The position numbers and the translations under genes were made by a program. 64,000 bases of DNA from Protonemura montana (taxonomy: Eukaryota; Arthropoda; Insecta; Plecoptera; Nemouridae). This document shows positions 28,601 to 42,050 of the stretch, one piece after another. Positions within the stretch are counted from its first letter, which is position 1. Each line of letters opens with the position of its first letter. The DNA is taken from contig CANOQG010000007.1 in the NCBI GenBank assembly GCA_947568835.1, positions 2,852,001-2,916,000 on the forward strand, written 5' to 3'. The notes beneath the pieces are model-generated. The model searched no databases, was not told the DNA's origin, and worked only from the letters and a program-made list of their open reading frames with translations.

Positions 28601-31600
28601 GACATGGGGCATTACATGGGGCAGGACATAAGACAGGACATAGGGCAGGACATGGGGCAGGACATGGGGCAGGACATGGGGCAGGACATGGGACATGGGG
28701 CAAGACATGGGGCAGGACATGAGGCAGGACATGGGGCAGGACATGGGGCAGGACATGGGGCAGGACATGGGGTAGGACATGGGGCAGGAAATGGGACGGG
28801 ACAAGGGGCAGGACATGGGGCAGGACATGGGACATGGGGCAGGACATGGGGCAGGACATGGGGCAGGACATGGGGTAGGACATGGGGCAGGACATGGGGC
28901 AGGACATGGGGCAGGACATAGGGCAGGACATGGGGCAGGACATGGGGCAGGACATGGAGCAGGACATGGGACATGACATGGGACAGGACATGGGGCAGGA
29001 CATGGGGCAGGACATGGGGAAGGACATAGGGCAGGACATGGGGCAGGACATGGGGCAGGACATGGGGCAGGACATGGGACAGGACATAGGGCAGGACATG
29101 GGGCAGGACAGGGAGCAGGACATGGGGCAGGACATGGGACAGGACATGGGGCAGGACATTGGCCAGGCTATGGGGCAGGACATGGGGCAGGACATGAGGC
29201 AGGACATGGGACATGGGGAAAGACATGGGGCAGGACATGGGGCAGGACATGGGGCAGGACATGGGGCAGGACATGAGGCAGGACATGGGACAGGACATGG
29301 GGCAGGACATGGGGCAGGACATGGGACATGGAGCAGGACATGGGGCAGGACATGGAGCAGGACATGGGGCAGGACATGGGGCAGGACATAAGACAGGACA
29401 TAGGGCAGGACATGGGGTAGGACATGGGGCAGGACATGGGGCAGGACATGGGACATGGGGCAAGACATGGGGCAGGACATGGGGCAGGACATGGGGCAGG
29501 ACATGGGGCAGGACATGGGGCAGGACATGGGGCAGGAAATGGGGCAGGACATAGGGTAGGACATGAGGCAGGACATGGGACAGGACATGGGGCAGGACAT
29601 GGGGCAGGACATGGGACAGGACATAGGGCAGGACATGGGGCAGGACATGGGGCAAAACATGGGGCAGGACATGGGACAGGACATGGGGCAGGACATTGGC
29701 CAGGCTATGGGGCAGGACATGGGGCAGGACATGAGGCAGGACATGGGACATGGGGAAAGACATGGGGCAGGACATGGGGCAGGACATGGGGCAGGACATG
29801 GGGCAGGACATGGGACAGGACATAGGGCAGGACATGGGGCAGGACATGGGGCAGGACATGGGGCAGGACATGGGACAGGACATGGAGCAGGACATGGGGC
29901 AGGACATGGGGCAGGACATGGGACAGGACATAGGGAAGGACATGGGGCAGGACATGGGGCAGGACATGGGACAGGACATGGGACAGGACATAGGGCAGGA
30001 CATGGGGCAGGACATGGGGCAGGACATAGGGCAGGACATGGGGCAGGACATGGGGCAGGACATGGGGCAGGACATGGGGCAGGACATAAGGCAGGACATT
30101 GGACAGGACATGGGGCAAAACATGGGGCAGGACATGGGACAGGACATGTTGCAGGACATGGGGCAGGACATGGGGCAGGACATGGGGCAGGACATGGGAC
30201 ATGAGGCAGGACAGGGGGAGGACATGGAGCGGGACATGGGGCAGGACATGGGGCAGGACATGGAGCAGGACATGGGGCAGGAAATGGGGCAGGACATGGG
30301 ACAGGACATAGGGCAGGACATGGGGCAGGACATGAGGCAAGACATGGGGCAGGACATGGGACATAGGGCAGGACAGGGGAAGGACATGGAGCAGGACATG
30401 GGGCAGGACATGGGGCAGGACATAAGACAGGACATAGGGCAGGACATGGGGTAGGACATGGGGCAGGACATGGGGCAGGACATGGGACATGGGGCAAGAC
30501 ATGGGGCAGGACATGGGGCAGGACATGGGGCAGGACATGGGGCAGGACATGGGACAGGACATAGGGCAGGACATGGGGCAGGACATGGGGCAGGACATAG
30601 GGCAGGACATGGGGCAGGACATGGGGCAGGACAGGGGGCAGGACATGGGGCAGGACATAAGGCAGGACATTGGACAGGACATGGGGCAAAACATGGGGCA
30701 GGACATGGGACAGGACATGTTGCAGGACATGGGGCAGGACATGGGGCAGGACATGGGGCAGGACATGGGACATGAGGCAGGACAGAGGGAGGACATGGAG
30801 CGGGACATGGGGCAGGACATGGGGCAGGACATGGAGCAGGACATGGGGCAGGAAATGGGGCAGGACATGGGGCAGGACATGGAGCAGGACATGGGGCAGG
30901 ACATTGGGCAGGACATGGGACAGGACATGGGGCAGGACATGGGGCAGGACATGGGGCAGGATATGGGGCAGGACATGGGGCAGGACATGAGGCAGGACAT
31001 GGGACATGAGGTAAGACATGGAGCAGGACATGGAGCAGGACATGGGACAGGACATGGGGCAGGACATGGGGCAGGACATGGGGCATGACATGGGACATGG
31101 GGCAGGACATGGGGTGGAACATGGAGCAGAAAATGGGGCACGACATGGGGCAGGACATAGGGCAGGACATGGGGCAGGACATGGGGCAGGACATGGGGCA
31201 GGACATGGGACATGGGGCAAGACATGGGGCAGGACATAGGGCAGAACATGGGGCAGGACATGGGGAAGGACATGGGGCAGGACATGGGGCAGGACATGGG
31301 ACATGGGGCAGGACAGGGGGAGGACATGGAGCAGGACATGGGGCAGGACATGGGGCAGGACATGGGGCAGGACATGGGGCAGGACATGGGGCAGGAAATG
31401 GGACAGGACAAAGGGCAGGACATGGGGCAGGACATGGGACATGGGGCAGGACATGGGGCAGGACATGGGGCATGACATGGGGCAGGACATGGGACAGGAC
31501 ATGGGGCAGGACATGGGGCAGGACATGGGGCAGGACATGGGGCAGGACATGAGGCAGGACATGGGACAGGACATGGGGCAGGACATGGGGCAGGACATGG

Positions 31601-31981
31601 GACATGGAGCAGGACATGGGGCAGGACATGGAGCAGGACATGGGGCAGGACATGGGGCAGGACATAAGACAGGACATAGGGCAGGACATGGGGTAGGACA
31701 TGGGGCAGGACATGGGGCAGGACATGGGACATGGGGCAAGACATGGGGCAGGACATGGGGCAGGACATGGGGCAGGACATGGGGCAGGACATGGGGCAGG
31801 ACATGGGGCAGGAAATGGGGCAGGACATAGGGTAGGACATGAGGCAGGACATGGGACAGGACATGGGGCAGGACATGGGGCAGGACATGGGACAGGACAT
31901 AGGGCAGGACATGGGGCAGGACATGGGGCAAAACATGGGGCAGGACATGGGACAGGACATGGGGCAGGACATTGGCCAGGC
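22697..31981 (+). repeat. C block, copy 1 (about 9.3 kb)
   Basis: L1 markers are spaced 1705-2276-1233-1257-537-2276. The same series starts at 45950, and its inner part (2276-1233-1257-537) starts again at 57439. Diagnostic variants shared only among C copies are GGATCAGG (TCA at 28393, 51646, 61430) and GGCTAT (27623, 50876, 60660). Private changes in this copy include T for A at 25739, T for G at 26484, T for A at 27908 and T for C at 28876, each compared with the copy at +23,253. Confidence 0.92.
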
Positions 31982-32728
31982 TATGGGGCAGGACATGGGG
32001 CAGGACATGAGGCAGGACATGGGACATGGGGAAAGACATGGGGCAGGACATGGGGCAGGACATGGGGCAGGACATGGGGCAGGACATGGGACAGGACATA
32101 GTGCAGGACATGGGGCAGGACATGGGGCAGGACATGGGGCAGGACATGGGACAGGACATGGAGCAGGACATGGGGCAGGACATGGGGCAGGACATGGGAC
32201 AGGACATAGGGAAGGACATGGGGCAGGACATGGGGCAGGACATGGGACAGGACATGGGACAGGACATAGGGCAGGACATGGGGCAGGACATGGGGCAGGA
32301 CATAGGGCAGGACATGGGGCAGGACATGGGGCAGGACATGGGGCAGGACATGGGGCAGGACATAAGGCAGGACATTGGACAGGACATGGGGCAAAACATG
32401 GGGCAGGACATGGGACAGGACATGTTGCAGGACATGGGGCAGGACATGGGGCAGGACATGGGGCAGGACATGGGACATGAGGCAGGACAGGGGGAGGACA
32501 TGGAGCGGGACATGGGGCAGGACATGGGGCAGGACATGGAGCAGGACATGGGGCAGGAAATGGGGCAGGACATGGGACAGGACATAGGGCAGGACATGGG
32601 GCAGGACATGAGGCAAGACATGGGGCAGGACATGGGACATAGGGCAGGACAGGGGAAGGACATGGAGCAGGACATGGGGCAGGACATGGGGCAGGACATA
32701 AGACAGGACATAGGGCAGGACATGGGGT

Positions 32729-32791
32729 AGGACATGGGGCAGGACATGGGGCAGGACATGGGACATGGGGCAAGACATGGGGCAGGACATG
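32729..32791 (+). other. Recombination junction J1
   Basis: Left of this interval the sequence follows 30.45 kb (offset 2,276), including the T of GGGGTAGG at 32728. Right of it the sequence follows 21.1-25.2 kb (offset 11,586), with A at 32792 where the left template has G at 30516. The shared stretch in which the switch occurred is 32729-32791. The same join appears at about 55982-56044 (+23,253), so J1 is older than the 23-kb copying. Confidence 0.8.
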
Positions 32792-35700
32792 AGGCAGGAC
32801 ATGGGGCAGGACATGGGGCAGGACATGGGGCAGGACATGGGGTAGGACATGGGGCAGGAAATGGGACAGGACAAGGGGCAGGACATGGGGCAGGACATGG
32901 GACATGGGGCAGGACATGGGGCAGGACATGGGGCAGGACATGGGGCAGGACATGGGGCAGGACATGGGGCAGGACATGGGGCAGGACATAGGGCAGGACA
33001 TGGGGCAGGACATGGGGCAGGACATGGAGCAGGACATGGGACATGACATGGGACAGGACATGGGGCAGGACATGGGGCAGGACATAGGGAAGGACATAGG
33101 GCAGGACATGGGGCAGGACATGGGGCAGGACATGGGGCAGGACATAGGGCAGGACATGGGGCAGGACATGGGGCAGGACATGGAGCAGGACATGGGGCAG
33201 GACATTGGGCAGGACATGGGACAGGACATGGGGCAGGACATGGGGCAGGACATGGGGCAGGATATGGGGCAGGACATGGGGCAGGACATGAGGCAGGACA
33301 TGGGACATGAGGTAAGACATGGAGCAGGACATGGAGCAGGACATGGGACAGGACATGGGGCAAGGACATGGGGCAGGACATGGGGCATGACATGGGACAT
33401 GGGGCAGGACATGGGGTGGAACATGGAGCAGAAAATGGGGCACGACATGGGGCAGGACATAGGGCAGGACATGGGGCAGGACATGGGGCAGGACATGGGG
33501 CAGGACATGGGACATGGGGCAAGACATGGGGCAGGACATAGGGCAGGACATGGGGCAGGACATGGGGAAGGACATGGGGCAGGACATGGGGCAGGACATG
33601 GGACATGGGGCAGGACAGGGGGAGGACATGGAGCAGGACATGGGGCAGGACATGGGGCAGGACATGGGGCAGGACATGGGGCAGGACATGGGGCAGGAAA
33701 TGGGACAGGACAAAGGGCAGGACATGGGGCAGGACATGGGACATGGGGCAGGACATGGGGCAGGACATGGGGCATGACATGGGGCAGGACATGGGACAGG
33801 ACATGGGGCAGGACATGGGGCAGGACATGGGGCAGGACATGGGGCAGGACATGAGGCAGGACATGGGACAGGACATGGGGCAGGACATGGGGCAGGACAT
33901 GGGACATGGAGCAGGACATGGGGCAGGACATGGAGCAGGACATGGGGCAGGACATGGGGCAGGACATAAGACAGGACATAGGGCAGGACATGGGGTAGGA
34001 CATGGGGCAGTACATGGGGCAGGACATGGGACATGGGGCAAGACATGGGGCAGGACATGGGGCAGGACATGGGGCAGGACATGGGGCAGGACATGGGGCA
34101 GGACATGGGGCAGGAAATGGGGCAGGACATAGGGTAGGACATGAGGCAGGACATGGGACAGGACATGGGGCAGGACATGGGGCAGGACATGGGACAGGAC
34201 ATAGGGCAGGACATGGGGCAGGACATGGGGCAAAACATGGGGCAGGACATGGGACAGGACATGGGGCAGGACATTGGCCAGGCTATGGGGCAGGACATGG
34301 GGCAGGACATGAGGCAGGACATGGGACATGGGGAAAGACATGGGGCAGGACATGGGGCAGGACATGGGGCAGGACATGGGGCAGGACATGGGACAGGACA
34401 TAGGGCAGGACATGGGGCAGGACATGGGGCAGGACATGGGGCAGGACATGGGACAGGACATGGAGCAGGACATGGGGCAGGACATGGGGCAGGACATGGG
34501 ACAGGACATAGGGAAGGACATGGGGCAGGACATGGGGCAGGACATGGGACAGGACATGGGACAGGACATAGGGCAGGACATGGGGCAGGACATGGGGCAG
34601 GACATAGGGCAGGACATGGGGCAGGACATGGGGCAGGACATGGGGCAGGACATGGGGCAGGACATAAGGCAGGACATTGGACAGGACATGGGGCAAAACA
34701 TGGGGCAGGACATGGGACAGGACATGTTGCAGGACATGGGGCAGGACATGGGGCAGGACATGGGGCAGGACATGGGACATGAGGCAGGACAGAGGGAGGA
34801 CATGGAGCGGGACATGGGGCAGGACATGGGGCAGGACATGGAGCAGGACATGGGGCAGGAAATGGGGCAGGACATGGGGCAGGACATGGAGCAGGACATG
34901 GGGCAGGACATTGGGCAGGACATGGGACAGGACATGGGGCAGGACATGGGGCAGGACATGGGGCAGGATATGGGGCAGGACATGGGGCAGGACATGAGGC
35001 AGGACATGGGACATGAGGTAAGACATGGAGCAGGACATGGAGCAGGACATGGGACAGGACATGGGGCAGGACATGGGGCAGGACATGGGGCATGACATGG
35101 GACATGGGGCAGGACATGGGGTGGAACATGGAGCAGAAAATGGGGCACGACATGGGGCAGGACATAGGGCAGGACATGGGGCAGGACATGGGGCAGGACA
35201 TGGGGCAGGACATGGGACATGGGGCAAGACATGGGGCAGGACATAGGGCAGAACATGGGGCAGGACATGGGGAAGGACATGGGGCAGGACATGGGGCAGG
35301 ACATGGGACATGGGGCAGGACAGGGGGAGGACATGGAGCAGGACATGGGGCAGGACATGGGGCAGGACATGGGGCAGGACATGGGGCAGGACATGGGGCA
35401 GGAAATGGGACAGGACAAAGGGCAGGACATGGGGCAGGACATGGGACATGGGGCAGGACATGGGGCAGGACATGGGGCATGACATGGGGCAGGACATGGG
35501 ACAGGACATGGGGCAGGACATGGGGCAGGACATGGGGCAGGACATGGGGCAGGACATGAGGCAGGACATGGGACAGGACATGGGGCAGGACATGGGGCAG
35601 GACATGGGACATGGAGCAGGACATGGGGCAGGACATGGAGCAGGACATGGGGCAGGACATGGGGCAGGACATAAGACAGGACATAGGGCAGGACATGGGG

Positions 35701-36790
35701 TAGGACATGGGGCAGGACATGGGGCAGGACATGGGACATGGGGCAAGACATGGGGCAGGACATGGGGCAGGACATGGGGCAGGACATGGGGCAGGACATG
35801 GGGCAGGACATGGGGCAGGAAATGGGGCAGGACATAGGGTAGGACATGAGGCAGGACATGGGACAGGACATGGGGCAGGACATGGGGCAGGACATGGGAC
35901 AGGACATAGGGCAGGACATGGGGCAGGACATGGGGCAAAACATGGGGCAGGACATGGGACAGGACATGGGGCAGGACATTGGCCAGGCTATGGGGCAGGA
36001 CATGGGGCAGGACATGAGGCAGGACATGGGACATGGGGAAAGACATGGGGCAGGACATGGGGCAGGACATGGGGCAGGACATGGGGCAGGACATGGGACA
36101 GGACATAGGGCAGGACATGGGGCAGGACATGGGGCAGGACATGGGGCAGGACATGGGACAGGACATGGAGCAGGACATGGGGCAGGACATGGGGCAGGAC
36201 ATGGGACAGGACATAGGGAAGGACATGGGGCAGGACATGGGGCAGGACATGGGACAGGACATGGGACAGGACATAGGGCAGGACATGGGGCAGGACATGG
36301 GGCAGGACATAGGGCAGGACATGGGGCAGGACATGGGGCAGGACATGGGGCAGGACATGGGGCAGGACATAAGGCAGGACATTGGACAGGACATGGGGCA
36401 AAACATGGGGCAGGACATGGGACAGGACATGTTGCAGGACATGGGGCAGGACATGGGGCAGGACATGGGGCAGGACATGGGACATGAGGCAGGACAGGGG
36501 GAGGACATGGAGCGGGACATGGGGCAGGACATGGGGCAGGACATGGAGCAGGACATGGGGCAGGAAATGGGGCAGGACATGGGACAGGACATAGGGCAGG
36601 ACATGGGGCAGGACATGAGGCAAGACATGGGGCAGGACATGGGACATAGGGCAGGACAGGGGAAGGACATGGAGCAGGACATGGGGCAGGACATGGGGCA
36701 GGACATAAGACAGGACATAGGGCAGGACATGGGGTAGGACATGGGGCAGGACATGGGGCAGGACATGGGACATGGGGCAAGACATGGGGC
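32760..36790 (+). repeat. Duplicated segment, copy of 21.17-25.20 kb
   Basis: Constant offset of 11,586: 13-bp unit 21766/33352, L4 21830/33416, L1 22697/34283 and 24402/35988. The rare GCAGTACATG at 22421-22430 recurs at 34007-34016; its only other copy is at 45674-45683. Confidence 0.9.
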
Positions 36791-36890
36791 AGGACATGGG
36801 ACATAGGGCAGGACAGGGGAAGGACATGGAGCAGGACATGGGGCAGGACATGGGGCAGGACATAAGACAGGACATAGGGCAGGACATGGG
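36630..36890 (+). repeat. 157-bp tandem duplication beside junction J2
   Basis: A run containing ATAGGG, GACAGGGGAAG, ATGGAGCAGG, ATAAGACAGG and GGGGTAGG occurs twice, 157 bp apart (for example the units after GGGGTAGG at 36741 and 36898). 157 is not a multiple of 12, because the run contains 7- and 11-bp units. Confidence 0.85.
36776..36800 (+). other. Recombination junction J2
   Basis: The left template is 25.19 kb (offset 11,586) and matches up to 36800; at 36801 A replaces G. The right template is 14.95 kb (offset 21,833) and matches from 36776; at 36775 G replaces A. The crossover therefore lies within 25 bp of shared repeat. It reads as the join of a tandem duplication of about 21.8 kb (14.95-36.78 kb). 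I see it only once in the window. Confidence 0.8.
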
Positions 36891-39800
36891 GTAGGACATG
36901 GGGCAGGACATGGGGCAGGACATGGGACATGGGGCAAGACATGGGGCAGGACATGGGGCAGGACATGGGGCAGGACATGGGGCAGGACATGGGGCAGGAC
37001 ATGGGACATGGGGCAGGACATGGGGCAGGACATGGGGCAGGACATGGGGCAGGACATGGGGCAGGACATGGGGCAGGACATAGGGCAGGCCATGGGGCAG
37101 GACATGGGGCAGGACATGGAGCAGGACATGGGACATGACATGGGACAGGACATGGGGCAGGACATGGCGCAGGACATGGGGCAGGACATGGGGCAGGACA
37201 TGGGGCAGGACATAGGGCAGGACATGGGGTAGGACATGAGGCAGGACATGGGACAGGACATGGGGCAGGACATGGGGCAGGACATGGGACAGGACATAGG
37301 GCAGAACATGGGGCAGGACATGGGGCAAAACATGGGGCAGGACATGGGACAGGACATGGGGCAGGACATTGGCCAGGCTATGGGGCAGGACATGGGGCAG
37401 GACATGAGGCAGGACATGGGACATGGGGAAAGACATGGGGCAGGACATGAAACAGGACATAGGGCAGGACATGGGGCAGGACATGAGGCAGGACATGGGG
37501 CAGGACATAAGACATAGGGCAGGACATGGGGCAGGACATGGGACAGGACATGGAGCAGGACATGGGGCAGGACATGGGGCAGGACATAGGGCAGGACATG
37601 GGGCAGGACATTGGCCAGGCTATGGGGCAGGACATGGGGCAGGACATGAGGCAGGACATGGGACATGGGGAAAGACATGGGGCAGGACATGGGGCAGGAC
37701 ATGGGGCAGGACATGGGGCAGGACATGGGACAGGACATAGGGCAGGACATGGGGCAGGACATGGGGCAGGACATGGGGCAGGACATGGGACAGGACATGG
37801 AGCAGGACATGGGGCAGGACATGGGGCAGGACATGGGACAGGACATAGGGAAGGACATGGGGCAGGACATGGGGCAGGACATGGGACAGGACATTGCACA
37901 GGACATAGGGCAGGACATGGGGCAGGACATGGGGCAGGACATAGGGCAGGACATGGGGCAGGACATGGGGCAGGACATGGGGCAGGACATGGGGCAGGAC
38001 ATGAGGCAGGACATTGGACAGGACATGGGGCAAAACATGGGGCAGGACATGGGACTGGACATGGGGCAGGACATGGGGCAGGACATGGGGCAGGACATGG
38101 GGCAGGACATGGGACATGAGGCAGGACAGGGGGAGGACATGGAGCGGGACATGGGGCAGGACATGGGGCAGGACATGGAGCAGGACATGGGGCAGGAAAT
38201 GGGGCAGGACATGAAACAGGACATAGGGCAGGACATGGGGCAGGACATGAGGCAGGACATGGGGCAGGACATAAGACATAGGGCAGGACAGGGGGAGGAC
38301 AAGGAGCAGGACATGGGGCATTACATGGGGCAGGACATAAGACAGGACATAGGGCAGGACATGGGGCAGGACATGGGGCAGGACATGGGGCAGGACATGG
38401 GACATGGGGCAAGACATGGGGCAGGACATGAGGCAGGACATGGGGCAGGACATGGGGCAGGACATGGGGCAGGACATGGGGTAGGACATGGGGCAGGAAA
38501 TGGGACAGGACAAGGGGCAGGACATGGGGCAGGACATGGGACATGGGGCAGGACATGGGGCAGGACATGGGGCAGGACATGGGGCAGGACATGGGGCAGG
38601 ACATGGGGCAGGACATAGGGCAGGACATGGGGCAGGACATGGGGCAGGACATGGAGCAGGACATGGGACATGACATGGGACAGGACATGGGGCAGGACAT
38701 GGGGCAGGACATGGGGAAGGACATAGGGCAGGACATGGGGCAGGACATGGGGCAGGACATGGGGCAGGACATAGGGCAGGACATGGGGCAGGACATGGGG
38801 CAGGACAGGGAGCAGGACATGGGGCAGGACATTGGGCAGGACATGGGACAGGACATGGGGCAGGACATGGGGCAGGACATGGGGCAGGATATGGGGCAGG
38901 ACATGGGGCAGGACATGAGGCAGGACATGGGACATGAGGTAAGACATGGGGCAGGACATGGAGCAGGACATGGGACAGGACATGGGGCAGGACATGGGGC
39001 AGGACATGGGGCATGACATGGGACATGGGGCAGGACATGGGGTGGAACATGGAGCAGAAAATGGGGCACGACATGGGGCAGGACATAGGGCAGGACATGG
39101 TGCAGGACATGGGGCAGGACATGGGGCAGGACATGGGACATGGGGCAAGACATGGGGCAGGACATAGGGCAGGACATGGGGCAGGACATGGGGCAGGACA
39201 TAAGACAGGACATAGGGCAGGACATGGGGTAGGACATGGGGCAGGACATGGGGCAGGACATGGGACATGGGGCAAGACATGGGGCAGGACATGGGGCAGG
39301 ACATGGGGCAGGACATGGGGCAGGACATGGGGCAGGACATGGGACATGGGGCAGGACATGGGGCAGGACATGGGGCAGGACATGGGACAGGACATGGAGC
39401 AGGACATGGGGCAGGACATGGGGCAGGACATGGGACAGGACATAGGGAAGGACATGGGGCAGGACATGGGGCAGGACATGGGACAGGACATGGGACAGGA
39501 CATAGGGCAGGACATGGGGCAGGACATGGGGCAGGACATAGGGCAGGACATGGGGCAGGACATGGGGCAGGACATGGGGCAGGACATGGGGCAGGACATG
39601 AGGCAGGACATTGGACAGGACATGGGGCAAAACATGGGGCAGGACATGGGACTGGACATGGGGCAGGACATGGGGCAGGACATGGGGCAGGACATGGGGC
39701 AGGACATGGGACATGAGGCAGGACAGGGGGAGGACATGGAGCGGGACATGGGGCAGGACATGGGGCAGGACATGGAGCAGGACATGGGGCAGGAAATGGG

Positions 39801-40620
39801 GCAGGACATGGGACAGGACATAGGGCAGGACATGGGGCAGGACATGAGGCAGGACATAGGGCAGGACATAAGACATAGGGCAGGACAGGGGGAGGACATG
39901 GAGCAGGACATGGGGCATTACATGGGGCAGGACATAAGACAGGACATAGGGCAGGACATGGGGCAGGACATGGGGCAGGACATGGGGCAGGACATGGGAC
40001 ATGGGGCAAGACATGGGGCAGGACATGAGGCAGGACATGGGGCAGGACATGGGGCAGGACATGGGGCAGGACATGGGGTAGGACATGGGGCAGGAAATGG
40101 GACAGGACAAGGGGCAGGACATGGGGCAGGACATGGGACATGGGGCAGGACATGGGGCAGGACATGGGGCAGGACATGGGGCAGGACATGGGGCAGGACA
40201 TGGGGCAGGACATGGGGCAGGACATAGGGCAGGACATGGGGCAGGACATGGGGCAGGACATGGAGCAGGACATGGGACATGACATGGGACAGGACATGGG
40301 GCAGGACATGGGGCAGGACATAGGGAAGGACATAGGGCAGGACATGGGGCAGGACATGGGGCAGGACATGGGGCAGGACATAGGGCAGGACATGGGGCAG
40401 GACATGGGGCAGGACATGGAGCAGGACATGGGGCAGGACATTGGGCAGGACATGGGACAGGACATGGGGCAGGACATGGGGCAGGACATGGGGCAGGATA
40501 TGGGGCAGGACATGGGGCAGGACATGAGGCAGGACATGGGACATGAGGTAAGACATGGAGCAGGACATGGAGCAGGACATGGGACAGGACATGGGGCAAG
40601 GACATGGGGCAGGACATGGG
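36790..40620 (+). repeat. Duplicated segment, copy of 14.95-18.79 kb (B1')
   Basis: Constant offset of 21,833: L1 pair 15545/37378 and 15787/37620, L2 16488/38321 and 18085/39918, L4 17209/39042, 13-bp unit 18755/40588. At 40624 (T for G) it stops following 18.79 kb. Confidence 0.9.
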
Positions 40621-40623
40621 GCA

Positions 40624-42050
40624 TGACATGGGACATGGGGCAGGACATGGGGTGGAACATGGAGCAGAAAATGGGGCACGACATGGGGCAGGACATAGGG
40701 CAGGACATGGGGCAGGACATGGGGCAGGACATGGGGCAGGACATAGGGCAGGACATGGGGCAGGACATGGGGCAGGACATGGGGCAGGACATGGGACAGG
40801 ACATGGAGCAGGACATGGGGCAGGACATGGGGCAGGACATGGGACAGGACATAGGGAAGGACATGGGGCAGGACATGGGGCAGGACATGGGACAGGACAT
40901 TGCACAGGACATAGGGCAGGACATGGGGCAGGACATGGGGCAGGACATAGGGCAGGACATGGGGCAGGACATGGGGCAGGACATGGGGCAGGACATGGGG
41001 CAGGACATGAGGCAGGACATTGGACAGGACATGGGGCAAAACATGGGGCAGGACATGGGACTGGACATGGGGCAGGACATGGGGCAGGACATGGGGCAGG
41101 ACATGGGGCAGGACATGGGACATGAGGCAGGACAGGGGGAGGACATGGAGCGGGACATGGGGCAGGACATGGGGCAGGACATGGAGCAGGACATGGGGCA
41201 GGAAATGGGGCAGGACATGAAACAGGACATAGGGCAGGACATGGGGCAGGACATGAGGCAGGACATGGGGCAGGACATAAGACATAGGGCAGGACAGGGG
41301 GAGGACATGGAGCAGGACATGGGGCATTACATGGGGCAGGACATAAGACAGGACATAGGGCAGGACATGGGGCAGGACATGGGGCAGGACATGGGGCAGG
41401 ACATGGGACATGGGGCAAGACATGGGGCAGGACATGAGGCAGGACATGGGGCAGGACATGGGGCAGGACATGGGGCAGGACATGGGGTAGGACATGGGGC
41501 AGGAAATGGGACAGGACAAGGGGCAGGACATGGGGCAGGACATGGGACATGGGGCAGGACATGGGGCAGGACATGGGGCAGGACATGGGGCAGGACATGG
41601 GGCAGGACATGGGGCAGGACATGGGGCAGGACATAGGGCAGGACATGGGGCAGGACATGGGGCAGGACATGGAGCAGGACATGGGACATGACATGGGACA
41701 GGACATGGGGCAGGACATGGGGCAGGACATGGGGAAGGACATAGGGCAGGACATGGGGCAGGACATGGGGCAGGACATGGGGCAGGACATGGGGCAGGAC
41801 ATAGGGCAGGACATGGGGCAGGACATGGGGCAGGACATGGAGCAGGACATGGGACATGACATGGGACAGGACATGGGGCAGGACATGGGGCAGGACATGG
41901 GGAAGGACATAGGGCAGGACATGGGGCAGGACATGGGGCAGGACATGGGGCAGGACATGGGACAGGACATAGGGCAGGACATGGGGCAGGACAGGGAGCA
42001 GGACATGGGGCAGGACATGGGACAGGACATGGGGCAGGACATTGGCCAGG
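40624..42050 (+). repeat. Extra ~1.42-kb mosaic segment between B1' and B2'
   Basis: The copy offset is 21,833 before this segment and 23,253 after it, so it adds 1,420 bp relative to 18.8 kb. To about 40.74 kb it resembles 21.79-21.9 kb, with the L4 cassette at 40652. From about 40.75 kb it resembles 28.0-29.17 kb (offset 12,715, then 12,883). The offset change is a 168-bp (14-unit) local duplication, seen as the GGAGCAGG context at 41671 and again at 41839. Confidence 0.78.
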
